Part shown: in pieces, positions 30,300 to 41,639 of the stretch
Numbering within the stretch: position 1 is the stretch's first letter
Layout of the letters: each line of letters begins with the position of its first letter
Origin: Molanna angustata
Lineage: Eukaryota; Arthropoda; Insecta; Trichoptera; Molannidae
Direction: 5' to 3'
DNA: 64,000 nucleotides
Assembly (NCBI GenBank): GCA_963576475.1
Contig: OY754980.1
Location: forward strand, 34,525,431 to 34,589,430
Position numbers and translations under genes: made by a program
Notes under the pieces: generated by a model
What the model was told of the DNA's origin: nothing
The model's input: the letters and a program-made list of their open reading frames with translations, nothing else
Database searches by the model: none

Positions 30300-31900
30300 T
30301 ATTTTTTTTATATTATTTTCTCAGTTAACCTATCTAGTCTTACTTCAGGTTATAAAGTGAGTGTTAGGTAAATATATCACAAGACCACAGACGCAAGGTC
30401 GATATTCTAAGTTTATTCTATAGACTATATCGCGAGAGATGCTTAGAAGAACATGCATATTATCTGGTCCGTCTTCACAATAGAGTCACTCGTTCATCTC
30501 AATCTCAAAACCCTTTCACGGTATACCTTCAATATACCCGAACTCTTTTATTAACACAACTGAATTTCCACCTTCTTACAACCCGGGTCTTTCTTAAACC
30601 CGAATTAATATTTTCCTGAGCAGATAGCAACCCTCTCCAACGTTTCGTAGTGCGATTCTTCGGAAGGGTATAATGTACCCAAATCCTAATTCTTGGTGTC
30701 CCTTACATAACCAAGTTATTAAATGTATTGATTCATTTATTTAGTTGGAAAAATACATTTTAAGTCGATTACTTTTGTTTTTGTTGTTATGTGATATCTG
30801 ATCATATGTATTTATGATCAGATATCAATTGTTTGATTTAATTTTATCAACTGACTTCCATAAACGAGGATGTTATAAAATTGACGTGAACTATGTTCAA
30901 CGATTTCTTTATACCACCTTGACTGATTTTGATGATTCTTTATCATTGGAATAAGAGTATCTTCCGATTGTTCCCGTTCTAATTTGGTCATGATATGATC
31001 ATGAGATCCATGAGAAATTCATCATCAGTCTTCCAATTCTTTTAACTTAGATAAGGACTCTTCACAACCTCGTCTGATTTTAATGATTTATTTTAAAATA
31101 AGGAGGGTTTTGCGAACAAAAATGAATGATATTGAACAAAAATGTTCTGCTGGGTATTTATTGATGAGAAAAATTAACAGCTAAACAATGTTTTGTTTAA
31201 TTATAAATATATGTAGATATAAAAAATAAGCCAATTAGAAAGTCTCACTTTATTTCATTATAATATGTAGATTTTGAGTAGTTGAGTATATTTTGAGTAT
31301 GATGGTGAGTGTATGCGGGGAAAAGGGAAGGTAAATGGATGAAGAATTAAGGAAGATAGGTTTCATTTTTAACTAATAATATTAGGTACCAATAACTGCG
31401 CGTAATCAACGTATGATGATATTGCATGGAATCCAGGCATATAGATCTTTGAAATAATATGTCAAGCCTTAGGTATGTATGTAAATAGTAAAAAAAAAAT
31501 GTACCTTAAGTGTCGATAAAACACAATCAAATAATTTTTCATATTTAATGATGAATATCAAAGAAACATCTGAAAATGAAATGAAAGAGTATGTGAAACG
31601 CTGTCTGTTATACCTAATAGGGAATTATGTTTGTAAGAATTTGAGCAACAAGTGAGGCACTGTAAACAAATGTTGTATCCTATATCTCTTACACAAAGTT
31701 AAACAATCACATCAATCACACTCTTCTTCTCTCCTCTCCTCTCCTATAGTCTCGCTGAGGAGAGTTCACACTTAAATATGAAACCAAATTGTTATATGTA
31801 TGTATATGTAGTCGCGTCTAGTGTATCACACCTGGTGAGAACAACTTTACCTTAGGGTTATTTATCTTCTTTTGTTTGAACAAGGTCTCATAATTTAATA
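30300..31900. other. Non-coding stretch; possible decayed solo LTR
   Basis: 30363-30710 starts TGTTAGGTAAATATATCAC and ends GTCCCTTACA, with an LTR-like composition and TG...CA ends, but no target duplication is seen, so this is weak. The rest is AT-rich with no recognised gene; a CT-rich patch lies at 31722-31745. Confidence 0.3.
30792..30827. repeat. 15-bp perfect inverted repeat
   Basis: TGATATCTGATCATA (30792-30806) pairs exactly with 30813-30827 across a 6-nt loop. Confidence 0.85.
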
Positions 31901-31901
31901 T

Positions 31902-32947
31902 ACTAGTTGCATGTAACACATGAGATCCAACTGTCGATAGCGATAGTATGTATAGTTGAAGAATATGTACCAAACTATAAACCCATAGATACAAATTATT
32001 GAATATTTTCAGATATTTTGTTTTCTATACAACATATGTAGGTATGTATGTCAAGATAGGATAGTATGGAAGAAGATCCTTTTTCCTACCCAGAATATGC
32101 AAATTGCATGATGGTATGTATGTATGTTTGGAGATGAAGTAACAAACTATTAAGTCTTCTTACATATTGTGTATAGGCGACTGCCATACAAAATGTATGA
32201 AGCGATGTCGTCACTAAATTCAATTTTTAAAAAAATTGTTAAAAAAAAATTGAGATCTTCTACTACAATGTTAATATTTTTTATAGAAAATTAAATTATC
32301 TAGTTGGGGTGTTTCGGCTTTTTTCGATAATTGTAAAAGTTTTGGAAATATAGGCAGTTAAACTCATAAATTTATCATAAAAAAAATATTTTTCTTAATA
32401 AAAAATGTTTGAGAAACCCTGGAATTTTTTTGAAAAAACTAATTTGAGATTTTGTATTTGTCTATGTTTGTACCAATTTTCAGCGTTCTACCGTTTATGG
32501 TTTCTGAGATATATGGAAAAATAAAATAAAAATTCAAAAGTTGATAACCCCTGACTGAAACAAAAATTCAAAATTCCGAGTATAAAAGTTTTGTAGGCCT
32601 GTAACTGTTTATATATTCTGAAATTTTAGGCTCTGTAAATTGAGCGGATCAAAAGTTATAAGGGGGGGACGGACACACAGACACACACACACACAGACAC
32701 ACAGACACACACACAGACACACACACACACAGACACACGAAATGTTCTACTCCGAATTCTGAGTAAATCCGTGTATGGAACATATATGCTGCGAAGCCTC
32801 TAAGTTGGTGTTTTTTGACTTCAAAGTTGGAAAATCCATGAAAAAGTAGACCTCTCCATACAATTCTCGCGTATTCTGGCTTGATACATTGTCGATATGT
32901 TAAGAGAACAAAGTTCTCCTGAACAAATCGACAGTTGGATTATTATT
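31902..32947 (+). mobile_element. 1.05-kb element, tandem copy 1
   Basis: Starts ACTAGTTGCATGTAACACAT then GAGATCCAACTGTCGATAGC and ends CAAATCGACAGTTGGATTAT. It holds a GGGGGGACGGACACACAGAC microsatellite near 32664 and no convincing gene. The right end complements part of the left end (ATCCAACTGTCGAT). Confidence 0.85.
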
Positions 32948-33996
32948 ACTAGTTGCATGTAACACATGAGATCCAACTGTCGATAGCGATAGTATGTATA
33001 GTTGAAGAATATGTACCAAACTATAAACCCATAGATACATATTATTATTGAATATTTTCAGATATTTTGTTTTCTATACAACATATGTAGGTATGTATGT
33101 CAAGATAGGATAGTATGGAGGAAGATCCTTTTTCCTACCCAGAATATGCAAATAGCATGATGGTATGTATGTATGTTTGGAGATGACGTATCAAACTATT
33201 AAGTCTTCTTACATATTGTGTATAGGCGACTGCCATACAAAATGTATGAAGCGATGTCGTCACTAAATTCAATTTTTAAAAAAATTGTTAAAAAAAAATT
33301 GAGATCTTCTACTACAATGTTAATATTTTTTATAGAAAATTAAATTATCTAGTTGGGGTGTTTCGGCTTTTTTCGATAATTGTAAAAGTTTTGGAAATAT
33401 AGGCAGTTAAACTCATAAATTTATCATAAAAAAAATATTTTTCTTAATAAAAAATGTTTGAGAAACCCTGGAATTTTTTTGAAAAAACTAATTTGAGATT
33501 TTGTATTTTCCTATGTTTGTACCAATTTTCAGCGTTCTAGCGTTTATGGTTTCTGAGATATATGGAAAAATAAAATAAAAATTCAAAAGTTGATAACCCC
33601 TGACTGAAACAAAAATTCAAAATTCCGAGTATAAAAGTTTTGTAGGCCTGTAACTGTTTATATATTCTGAAATTTTAGGCTCTGTAAGTTGAGCGGATCA
33701 AAAGTTATAAGGGGGGGACGGACACACAGACACACACACACACAGACACACAGACACACACACAGACACACAGACACACACACACACAGACACACGAAAT
33801 GTTCTACTCCGAATTCTGAGTAAATCCGTGTATGGAACATATATGCTGCGAAGCCTCTAAGTTGGTGTTTTTTGACTTCAAAGTTGGAAAAGCCGTGAAA
33901 AAAGTAGACCTCTCCATACAATTCTCGCGTATTCTGGCTTGATACATTGTCGATATGTTATGGGAACAAAGTTCTCCTGAACAAATCGACAGTTGG
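32948..33996 (+). mobile_element. 1.05-kb element, tandem copy 2
   Basis: Near-identical to copy 1 (1049 bp), with a 3-bp insertion near 33043 and a different AC/AG microsatellite length. It joins directly to copy 3 at CGACAGTTGGACTAGTTGCA. Confidence 0.88.
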
Positions 33997-35345
33997 ACTA
34001 GTTGCATGTAACACATGAGATCCAACTGTCGATAGCGATAGTATGTATAGTTGAAGAATATGTACCAAACTATAAACCCATAGATACAAATTATTGAATA
34101 TTTTCAGATATTTTGTTTTCTATACAACATATGTAGGTATGTATGTCAAGATAGGATAGTATGGAAGAAGATCCTTTTTCCTACCCAGAATATGCAAATT
34201 GCATGATGGTATGTATGTATGTTTGGAGATGAAGTAACAAACTATTAAGTCTTCTTACATATTGTGTATAGGCGACTGCCATACAAAATGTATGAAGCGA
34301 TGTCGTCACTAATTTCAATTTTTAAAAAAATTGTTAAAAAAAAATTGAGATCTTCTTCTACAATGTTAATATTTTTTATAGAAAATTAAATTATCTAGTT
34401 GGGGTGTTTCGGCTTTTTTCGATAATTGTAAAAGTTTTGGAAATATAGGCAGTTAAACTCATAAATTTATCATAAAAAAAATATTTTTCTTAATAAAAAA
34501 TGTTTGAGAAACCCTGGAATTTTTTTGAAAAAACTAATTTGAGATTTTGTATTTGTCTATGTTTGTACCAATTTTCAGCGTTCTAGCGTTTATGGTTTCT
34601 GAGATATATGGAAAAATAAAATAAAAATTCAAAAGTTGATAACCCCTGACTGAAACAAAAATTCAAAATTCCGAGTATAAAAGTTTTGTAGGCCTGTAAC
34701 TGTTTATATATTCTGAAATTTTAGGCTCTGTAAATTGAGCGGATCAAAAGTTATAAGGGGGGGACGGACACACAGACACACACACACACAGACACACACA
34801 CAGACACACAGACACACACACAGACACACACACACACAGACACACGAAATGTTCTACTCCGAATTCTGAGTAAATCCGTGTATGGAACATATATGCTGCG
34901 AAGCCTCTAAGTTGGTGTTTTTTGACTTCAAAGTTGGAAAATCCATGAAAAAAGTAGACCTCTCCATACAATTCTCGCGTATTCTGGCTTGATACATTGT
35001 CGATATGTTAAGAGAACAAAGTTCTCCTGAACAAATCGACAGTTGGATTATAAGGGGGGGACGGACACACAGACACACACACACACAGACACACACACAG
35101 ACACACAGACACACACACAGACACACACACACACAGACACACGAAATGTTCTACTCCGAATTCTGAGTAAATCCGTGTATGGAACATATATGCTGCGAAG
35201 CCTCTAAGTTGGTGTTTTTTGACTTCAAAGTTGGAAAATCCATGAAAAAAGTAGACCTCTCCATACAATTCTCGCGTATTCTGGCTTGATACATTGTCGA
35301 TATGTTAAGAGAACAAAGTTCTCCTGAACAAATCGACAGTTGGAT
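33997..35345 (+). mobile_element. 1.05-kb element, tandem copy 3 plus partial fourth
   Basis: Copy 3 runs to about 35045. It is followed by a repeat of its own last 300 bp (35046-35345), joined through GGATTATAAGGGGGG at the TTATAAGGGG microhomology. The AC/AG microsatellite (GACGGACACACAGACACACA) is present in both. The open frames rich in Cys-Val across it are microsatellite artefacts. Confidence 0.87.
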
Positions 35346-35562
35346 TATTATTATTACTTACCATACCTTTTGCTATTCAGCTGTTACGAGAATATTTTTA
35401 TAACAAACTATGTAACAATTTGTAATATGTGCGGAGTTTAAATAATGCGAGTTTCTTAGAAATTTTGTCGAGAGTTTCATTTCAATAATATTTTACTGAA
35501 GTTACAAATATTATGTCTTGATTGAATACAGTATAATTTAAAGTATGTAACATCATTCGTCG

Positions 35563-35745
35563 ACTTTCACGGCTTAGTTGGTTAGATATCTGACTGCTAA
35601 GCCTAAGGTCCCGGTGGAGACACAGCTATTAAATAGTGTTTTGTGAGACAATTAATATCGTAAGTCTCCAGAATGAAGCAACTTGTAATTGGGTGCGTGT
35701 TAAATTAATATTTGAAATTGTACCTGTAAGTTTCCCGAGAAGCCA
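35563..35745 (+). mobile_element. tRNA-derived SINE (family A), copy 3
   Basis: Head CACGGCTTAGTTGGTTAGAT...AAGGTCCCGGTGGAGACACA (B box partly lost), body GTGAGACAATTAATATCGTA, AGTCTCCAGAATGAAGCAAC, TTGTAATTGGGTGCGTG and end GTTTCCCGAGAAGCC. Confidence 0.75.
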
Positions 35746-35749
35746 TCTT

Positions 35750-36371
35750 AAAAAAATACAATATTATTAAGTATGAAACATATAGTGACAATAAAATATT
35801 TTACAAAAAATTAACAAACATAGTTTAAAAAGTTTTATGTACACATTGAAATAGGAAAATAATAAAAAAGAAGTCATGATTGGTTGGCGGGAACAATAAA
35901 TACGAAGAAAGAATTTGTTATTGAATTCCTTAATTTTGAAGGTAGTTATTAAAGAGATCAATTCCATAGAACTAGTAATAATAAAGCATGCTCTATAAAT
36001 AAACGAGTTCTGAGTAAAGTTTGTATCGCAGCTGAGAAATCTGAAGATATCGACAAAAACTCAATTTACTGTAGAAAGTCTAAATCATTTTAATGCTAGG
36101 AAATATAATAGATGGTTACATTTTGTAATTAATTGAAGGATGTTTTTATTCCAACAAAAATTGAAGGTACAAAAGGAAAATATAGATTTATCAGTTGTAA
36201 GACAAAATAATAATCTTCCTATTAAAATAATATTTCAATCATGAAAAATAATATTGTTGAAGAAAATGAAAATTTAGTAGCCATTTTTCTTAGAAAATAA
36301 ATTGAGTAATAATTTGACTTCTCAGTGTGATTTTTGTTGATGGTACTCCATAGTTAAATAATAAGGAAAAA
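35750..36371. other. AT-rich stretch, no gene
   Basis: Nothing recognised. Confidence 0.45.
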
Positions 36372-36986
36372 AATGGTAAAATAAACCATCACACTCTGGA
36401 TTTGTGTCAACTACAACAACAGTGGAACTAGAAATGGTAAAATAAACCATCACACTCTGGATTAGTGTCAACTACAACAACAGTGCAACTAAAAAATGGT
36501 AAAATAAACCATCACACTCTGGATTAGTGTCAACTACAACAACAGTGGAACTAAAAATGGTAAAATAAACCATCACACTCTGGATTAGTGTCAACTACAA
36601 CAACAGTGGAACTAAAAATGGTAAAATAAACCATCACACTCTGGATTAGTGTCAACTACAACAACAGTGGAACTAAAAAATGGTAAAATAAACCATCACA
36701 CTCTGGATTAGTGTCAACTACAACAACAGTGGAACTAAAAATGGTAAAATAAACCATCACACTCTGGATTAGTGTCAACTACAACAACAGTGGAACTAAA
36801 AAATGGTAAAATAAATCATCACACTCTGGATTAGTTTCAACTACAACAACAGTGGAACTAAAAATGGTAAAATAAACCATCACACTCTGGATTAGTGTCA
36901 ACTACAACAACAGTGGAACTAAAAATGGTAAAATAAACCATCACACTCTGGATTAGTGTCAACTACAACAACAGTGGAACTAAAAA
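36372..36986. repeat. 61/62-bp minisatellite, 10 units
   Basis: The unit is AATGGTAAAATAAACCATCA + CACTCTGGATTAGTGTCAAC + TACAACAACAGTGGAACTAA plus 1-2 A. TGGTAAAATAAACCA is itself an inverted repeat. Length varies only in the A run; units are nearly identical. Confidence 0.97.
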
Positions 36987-37054
36987 AATCTTTATTTTAA
37001 CAAAAAAAATTCTCACTACGTATTGTAATCATTATTATATACATTAAAACTAGT

Positions 37055-37340
37055 GTGGGTTGTGGCCAACGTTATACTCCTCACTATAAGTCACCCCAAA
37101 AAATATTCAAATTTTGTATGAAAATTTTTAATAATAATAATAATAAACACTTCCTTGCACCCTGCGCAAGTTGCAAATTTATTGCCATATTTCTTCCAAC
37201 CTACCAGTGTTTCCAGCCCAGAGAAGCAATATTAGTGTGAAAAATGAATTTGAATAAATTTCTCCTCTGCTGGGAATCGAACCCAGGACGCCCGCACAGA
37301 AACCAAACGGCTTACCAACTGTGCCACGGCGGTCGGCTTT
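37055..37340 (-). mobile_element. tRNA-derived SINE (family C) with LINE-like 3' module
   Basis: Minus strand: GCCGTGGCACAGTTGGTAAG (A-box region) and CCTGGGTTCGATTCCCAGCA (B box) form a tRNA-like head. The body ends GGTTGGAAGAAATATGGCAA then TAAATTTGC, the same module found at LINE 3' ends at 17180 and 38660. This suggests a SINE using a LINE-derived tail for mobilisation. The tail is TTATTATTA at 37130-37145. The acceptor stem does not pair, so it is not a tRNA gene. Confidence 0.65.
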
Positions 37341-37344
37341 TTCA

Positions 37345-38404
37345 ATATTTTTTACCATTTTTATGAAATGGGTATGCTCAATTATTTGAATATTTTATTA
37401 TTAAAACATGATATTTCTTCAATGCCAATTTTCTGAGCTTGGGGTCACTTTGAAATATTCGACAGTTCAAAAAGATATTCTTCAAAATTAAACGGGGTAT
37501 TATTTAAACATTTTTAAATAATCGAATGAGTACTTTAGTCTATAATCGATAAAGTAAAATAAACACGCCGTAGATACATTGCACATATCACATAGTACAC
37601 ATACAGTACCTACACATAGCTTACACACATCATCTGCATCACAGAGTACCAACTCTTTAAAAGAATTGGACAGAATCAATAAGGCGGCTTTCTATGATCG
37701 CGGTTTTAGTGTGAACGGGCCTTTAAAATGGAATTAATTGCCTCTTGATATACGTGGAGCTCAGAGCAATGAAACCTTCGGTAGACTTCTTAAGACTGGT
37801 ATGTTTCTGTGAGCCAACAAATAAGATACAGTGCCCTTGGAGTGATCTTTTATCACTAAAGGGCGTTTTATAAATTTTATTTATTATAATTATACATTGT
37901 GATGAAACTTTCAAAATAAAATCTCAGCATGATACCTACTTGTTGATTATCTAAAATAAATAAATAGCTTTAAAAATTGCGAAATCATAACATTGCGGTG
38001 AGTAAAAATATATTAAATTGATGAACATAAATATTTTTTTTTATGAATCTCCGGTTGACAAATAAATGAAACCCTAAATTATCCCCCCAAGAATTATTGG
38101 TGAGTCGGTGGATTCTTTGAATACCTTGAATTTTCAATGACCATTAGGTAGTGCCTCCACCACCGTCCTGATGGAAAGAGAGAAAGACGAGGTAAGAAGA
38201 TGGGCTTAGAGAATATGGAACGAAGGACGGAGTCTGATAACAACTAGGATAATCATTGTATCCCTTTCAGTTGAAAAATTTGTGAAATGTTATGGAATCA
38301 ACATCCATTTTGTAAACATTTTCGATTCGGTCCTTCCATTAGATTGACATTGTATTAAATTATTATTTGGTACCAGAGCAAACAAAAATCAATCAACTAT
38401 CGTG
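37345..38404. other. Repeat fragments, no gene
   Basis: 37390-37600 is a diverged copy of the repeat at 53330-53590 (GAGCTTGGGGTCACTTTGAA, TATAATCGATAAAGTAAAAT). 37700-37800 (plus) reads LPLDIRGAQSNETFGRLLKT, a LINE C-terminal-like scrap preceded by a stop. The rest is unassigned. Confidence 0.45.
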
Positions 38405-38612
38405 ACCACGATCTTTTAGTATTATTCTTCTTCTTGTTCTTTTTGTTTTTTCTTGCCCAAGGCCTGTTTTATGCAGTATTTTAAGCCTACTGTGATGTGG
38501 ACTGCCAACTATATCGACTTCTTTTTGGTGGAATTATTTGTTTTTTTAATTTTGTGATTGAACCCGGGACTTTTGACCCAGAAGTCAGATATCTAACTAT
38601 CTGAGCCGACAC
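38405..38612 (-). mobile_element. tRNA-like SINE (family B)
   Basis: Minus strand: TCGGCTCAGATAGTTAGATA then AAAAGTCCCGGGTTCAATCA (B box), a body with AGTCCACATCACAGTAGGCT, and an AAGAAGAAGAA-type tail at 38425-38440. A single copy here. Confidence 0.55.
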
Positions 38613-38742
38613 GAAATAAAAAATAATAAACACAATAATTTTTTAGATAACTAACTACAACTATGAAGAAATTGCCTCCAGGCAATAAGTCCGCCATTTG
38701 TACTATGTAATTTTATGTATGTACAAAGAAGTGTTATATAAA

Positions 38743-40119
38743 TCTATATTATAAATTTGAATGTTTGTATCTATGTATGTGTTGAATGCGCTCCTAAACC
38801 GCTCATCCGATTGCGATGAAACTTTGGTGAACTGTCGAGAGTATACCAGGGATGGTTTCTGGATCAAAAAATTTTAACTTCTTCTTCTTCTTCATCGAGT
38901 TTTAGGTCATTTTACCTATGAAGGTGGACTATCCTGGGAACCGTTCATCCGATTGCAATTAAACTTTGGTGAATTGTAGATCGTATGCCCGGGATGATTT
39001 CTGAATTTAAAATATTTTCTTCTTCTTCTTCTTCATCGGGTATCAGGTCATTTTACATATGAAGGTGGACTAACCTGAGAACCGTTCATTCAATTTCAAT
39101 GAAACTTCGATGAATTGTCGAGTGTATGCCCGGGATGGTTTCTGGATTAAAAAAATTTTCTTCTTCTTCTTCTTCATCGGGTATCAGGTCATTTTACCGA
39201 TGAAGGTGGACTATCCTTGGAACCGTTCAATCAATTTCAATGAAACTTTGATGAATTGTCGAGCGTATGACCGGGACCTACTGAAGGGACGGGAGGTAAT
39301 GAAGGGACGGGAGGTAATGAAGGGACGGGAGGTAATGAAGGGACGGGAGGTAATGAAGGGACGGGAGGTAATGAAGGGACGGGAGGTAATGAAGGGACGG
39401 GAGGTAATGAAGGGACGGGAGGTAATGAAGGGACGGGAGTAACCGAAGGGACGGGAGTAACCGAAGGGACGGGAGTAACCGAAGGGACGGGAGTAACCGA
39501 AGGGACGGGAGTAACCGAAGGGACGGGAGTAACCGAAGGGACGGGAGTAACCGAAGGGACGGGAGTAACCGAAGGGACGGGAGTAACCGAAGGGACGGGA
39601 GTAACCGAAGGGACGGGAGTAACCGAAGGGACGGGAGTAACCGAAGGGACGGGAGTAACCGAAGGGACGGGAGTAACCGAAGGGACGGGAGTAACCGAAG
39701 GGACGGGAGTAACCGAAGGGACGGGAGTAACCGAAGGGACGGGAGTAACCGAAGGGACGGGAGTAACCGAAGGGACGGGAGTAACCGAAGGGACGGGAGT
39801 AACCGAAGGGACGGGAGTAACCGAAGGGACGGGAGTAACCGAAGGGACGGGAGTAAATGAAGGGACGGGAGTAACAGAAGGGACGGGAGTAACAGAAGGG
39901 ACGGGAGTAACCGAAGGGACGGGAGTAACTGAAGGGACGGGAGTAACTGAAGGGACGGGAGTAACTGAAGGGACGGGAGTAACTGAAGGGACGGGAGTAA
40001 CTGAAGGGACGGGAGTAACTGAAGGGACGGGAGGTATTGAAGAGTCTGATGCAACGAGTGGTTATGGAGGACGAATTTTAATTATACAGGCAATACGAAG
40101 TTTGCCGGGGGTTCACTAG
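38743..40119 (+). mobile_element. Helitron-like, minisatellite-carrying element, copy 2
   Basis: It starts TCTATATTATAAATTTGAAT after A38742 and ends GTTTGCCGGGGGTTCACTAG before T40120, in the TAAA tail of an older LINE end, with no target duplication. TC at the start, CTAG at the end and an A/T target are Helitron rules. The 3' end resembles that of the 16760-24472 Helitron (GTTTGCCGGG). Internally there are about four diverged modules (38800-39270), each with an AACCGTTCATCC-like motif, TGAAACTTTGATGAATTGTC, CCGGGATGGTTTCTGGAT and TTCTTCTTCTTCTTCATCG. These are followed by the 18-bp array. No protein is encoded, so it is non-autonomous. Confidence 0.78.
39280..40035. repeat. 18-bp minisatellite, about 42 copies
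   Basis: Units GAAGGGACGGGAGGTAAT (39284-39428), then GAAGGGACGGGAGTAACC, and finally GAAGGGACGGGAGTAACT. The unit is the complement-strand relative of the array at 4885-6082 (GAAGGGACGGGAGGTACC). Blocks of each variant are homogenised. Confidence 0.96.
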
Positions 40120-40135
40120 TAAATAAATAAATATG

Positions 40136-41034
40136 TATCTTCTCTTTCATGCGGTTTGTTGTTTTATATACCTATCGTGAGTTTTTTTTTTATATTTGTT
40201 GGTTTTTTCACTTTTTAAACATCAATTTCATTTCCAATCCGAATGTTTGTTTAAATGTTTCATTTCTGCGATAACTTTGTTTTCGCAAAATGATTTTCCT
40301 TCCTCTGAAAATAAATCAAAAGTTTTATAGAAAGAAATTTAAAAAAAAGTGTAGTTGAATTGACTTTTTATAATTTTGTCAAACTGTACAGATTAACGTA
40401 TCTACATTTTTTAAAACACATCGGTATCATTATGTATTTTAGGTCCCTGTGTATCCTGGGAATAAGGATGTATGTACACAAAAATGCGCACTAAATTACT
40501 TTCTAATGTATGAAACACGAAAAAATATTGTATTTCACCTGATATGTGATATACTATATTTTTTCTTGAAGAAAAGGTAAATTGTAGAGTTTTTTTTTTA
40601 ATAGAAAGAATGAATATTAAAATGTTATAATAAAAAAGAATCAGCCGGTATATTTTCATATTCTCTTTCGATTCAAGTAAAAATCTACTTCATAAGCCTT
40701 GTAGTTTTTTTTTAAATTCATGGAATAAAAAAAATTAAAGGGTTATAATAAAAATAATTTTACAAGAAAAGGATTATGTAAACAAATTCTAATTTCAATA
40801 AAACTTGTGCAATAGAAAAAAAAATGTAAATACAAACTGTTCTGTATTTCAAAGAAATATCTTTTGTAGGTACTGGGGAAAAGATTTTCCAAATATACTA
40901 TATAGCCTCTATAGTTATTTTCTTGATTTTGAAACAAACAATATGCCTCTAAAAGTAAACAAAAATAATTCTTAGATAACAGTTACTGTAATGTAACGGC
41001 AAAATATAAATTAGCGAGTATATAATTATTACAA
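40136..41034. other. AT-rich stretch, no gene
   Basis: Nothing recognised. Confidence 0.45.
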
Positions 41035-41635
41035 CCTCTGTATATCTTTTATAAATTGGAGAGTATATAATTATTACAACCTCTGTATGATATCTTTTAT
41101 AAATTGGAGAGTATATAATTATTACAACCTCTGTATGATATCTTTTATAAATTGGAGAGTTTATAATTATTACAACCTCTCTATGATATCTTTTATCAAT
41201 TGGAGAGTATATAATTATTGCAACCTCTGTATGATATCTTTTATAAATTGGAGAGTATAGAATTATTACAACCTCTGTATGATATCTTTTATCAATTGGA
41301 GAGTATATAATTATTACAACCTCAGTATGATATCTTTTATAAATTGGAGAGTATGTAATTATTACAACCTCTGTATGATATCTTTTATAAATTGTAGAGT
41401 ATATAATTATTACAATTTCTGTATGATATATTTTATAAATCGGAGAGTATATAATTATTACAACCTCTGTATGATATCTTTTATAAATTGGAGAGTATAT
41501 AATTATTACAACCTCTGTATGATATCTTTTATCAATTGGAGAGTATATAATTATTGCAACCTCTGTATGATATCTTTTATCAATTGGAGAGTATATAATT
41601 ATTACAACCTCTGTATGATATCTTTACATAATATC
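41035..41635. repeat. 48-bp minisatellite, about 12 units
   Basis: The unit is ATTGGAGAGTATATAATTAT + TACAACCTCTGTATGATATC + TTTTATAA. Because 48 is a multiple of 3, a 147-codon frame (41279-41722) stays open with a repeated 16-residue pattern; it is not a gene. Confidence 0.95.
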
Positions 41636-41639
41636 GATA

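Larger units (their letters stand above)
38655..40135 (+). mobile_element. LINE 3' end split by a Helitron-like insertion
   Basis: 38660-38742 (GAAGAAATTGCCTCCAGGCA...GTACAAAGAAGTGTTATATAAA) and the TAAATAAATAAATATG from 40120 together form the same 3' module plus TAAA tail as at 17122-17222 (minus). The sequence between is the inserted element. Confidence 0.8.

Noticed and set aside
30363..30710. Solo LTR
   Set aside because: TG...CA-like ends and composition are suggestive, but no target duplication, primer site or second copy is visible.
33658..35268. Cys/Val-rich small proteins (CVCVCLCV)
   Set aside because: Translation of the AC/AG microsatellite in the 1.05-kb repeats; the frame recurs only because the repeat is duplicated.
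36372..36986. CRISPR-like array (regular repeats)
   Set aside because: The whole 61-bp unit is conserved with no variable spacers; the context is eukaryotic. It is a minisatellite.
37255..37340. A tRNA gene
   Set aside because: A- and B-box-like words are present but the acceptor stem does not pair; it continues into a SINE body.
39110..40054. GREVMK and LRLLPS repeat proteins
   Set aside because: Artefacts of the 18-bp array in the Helitron-like element.
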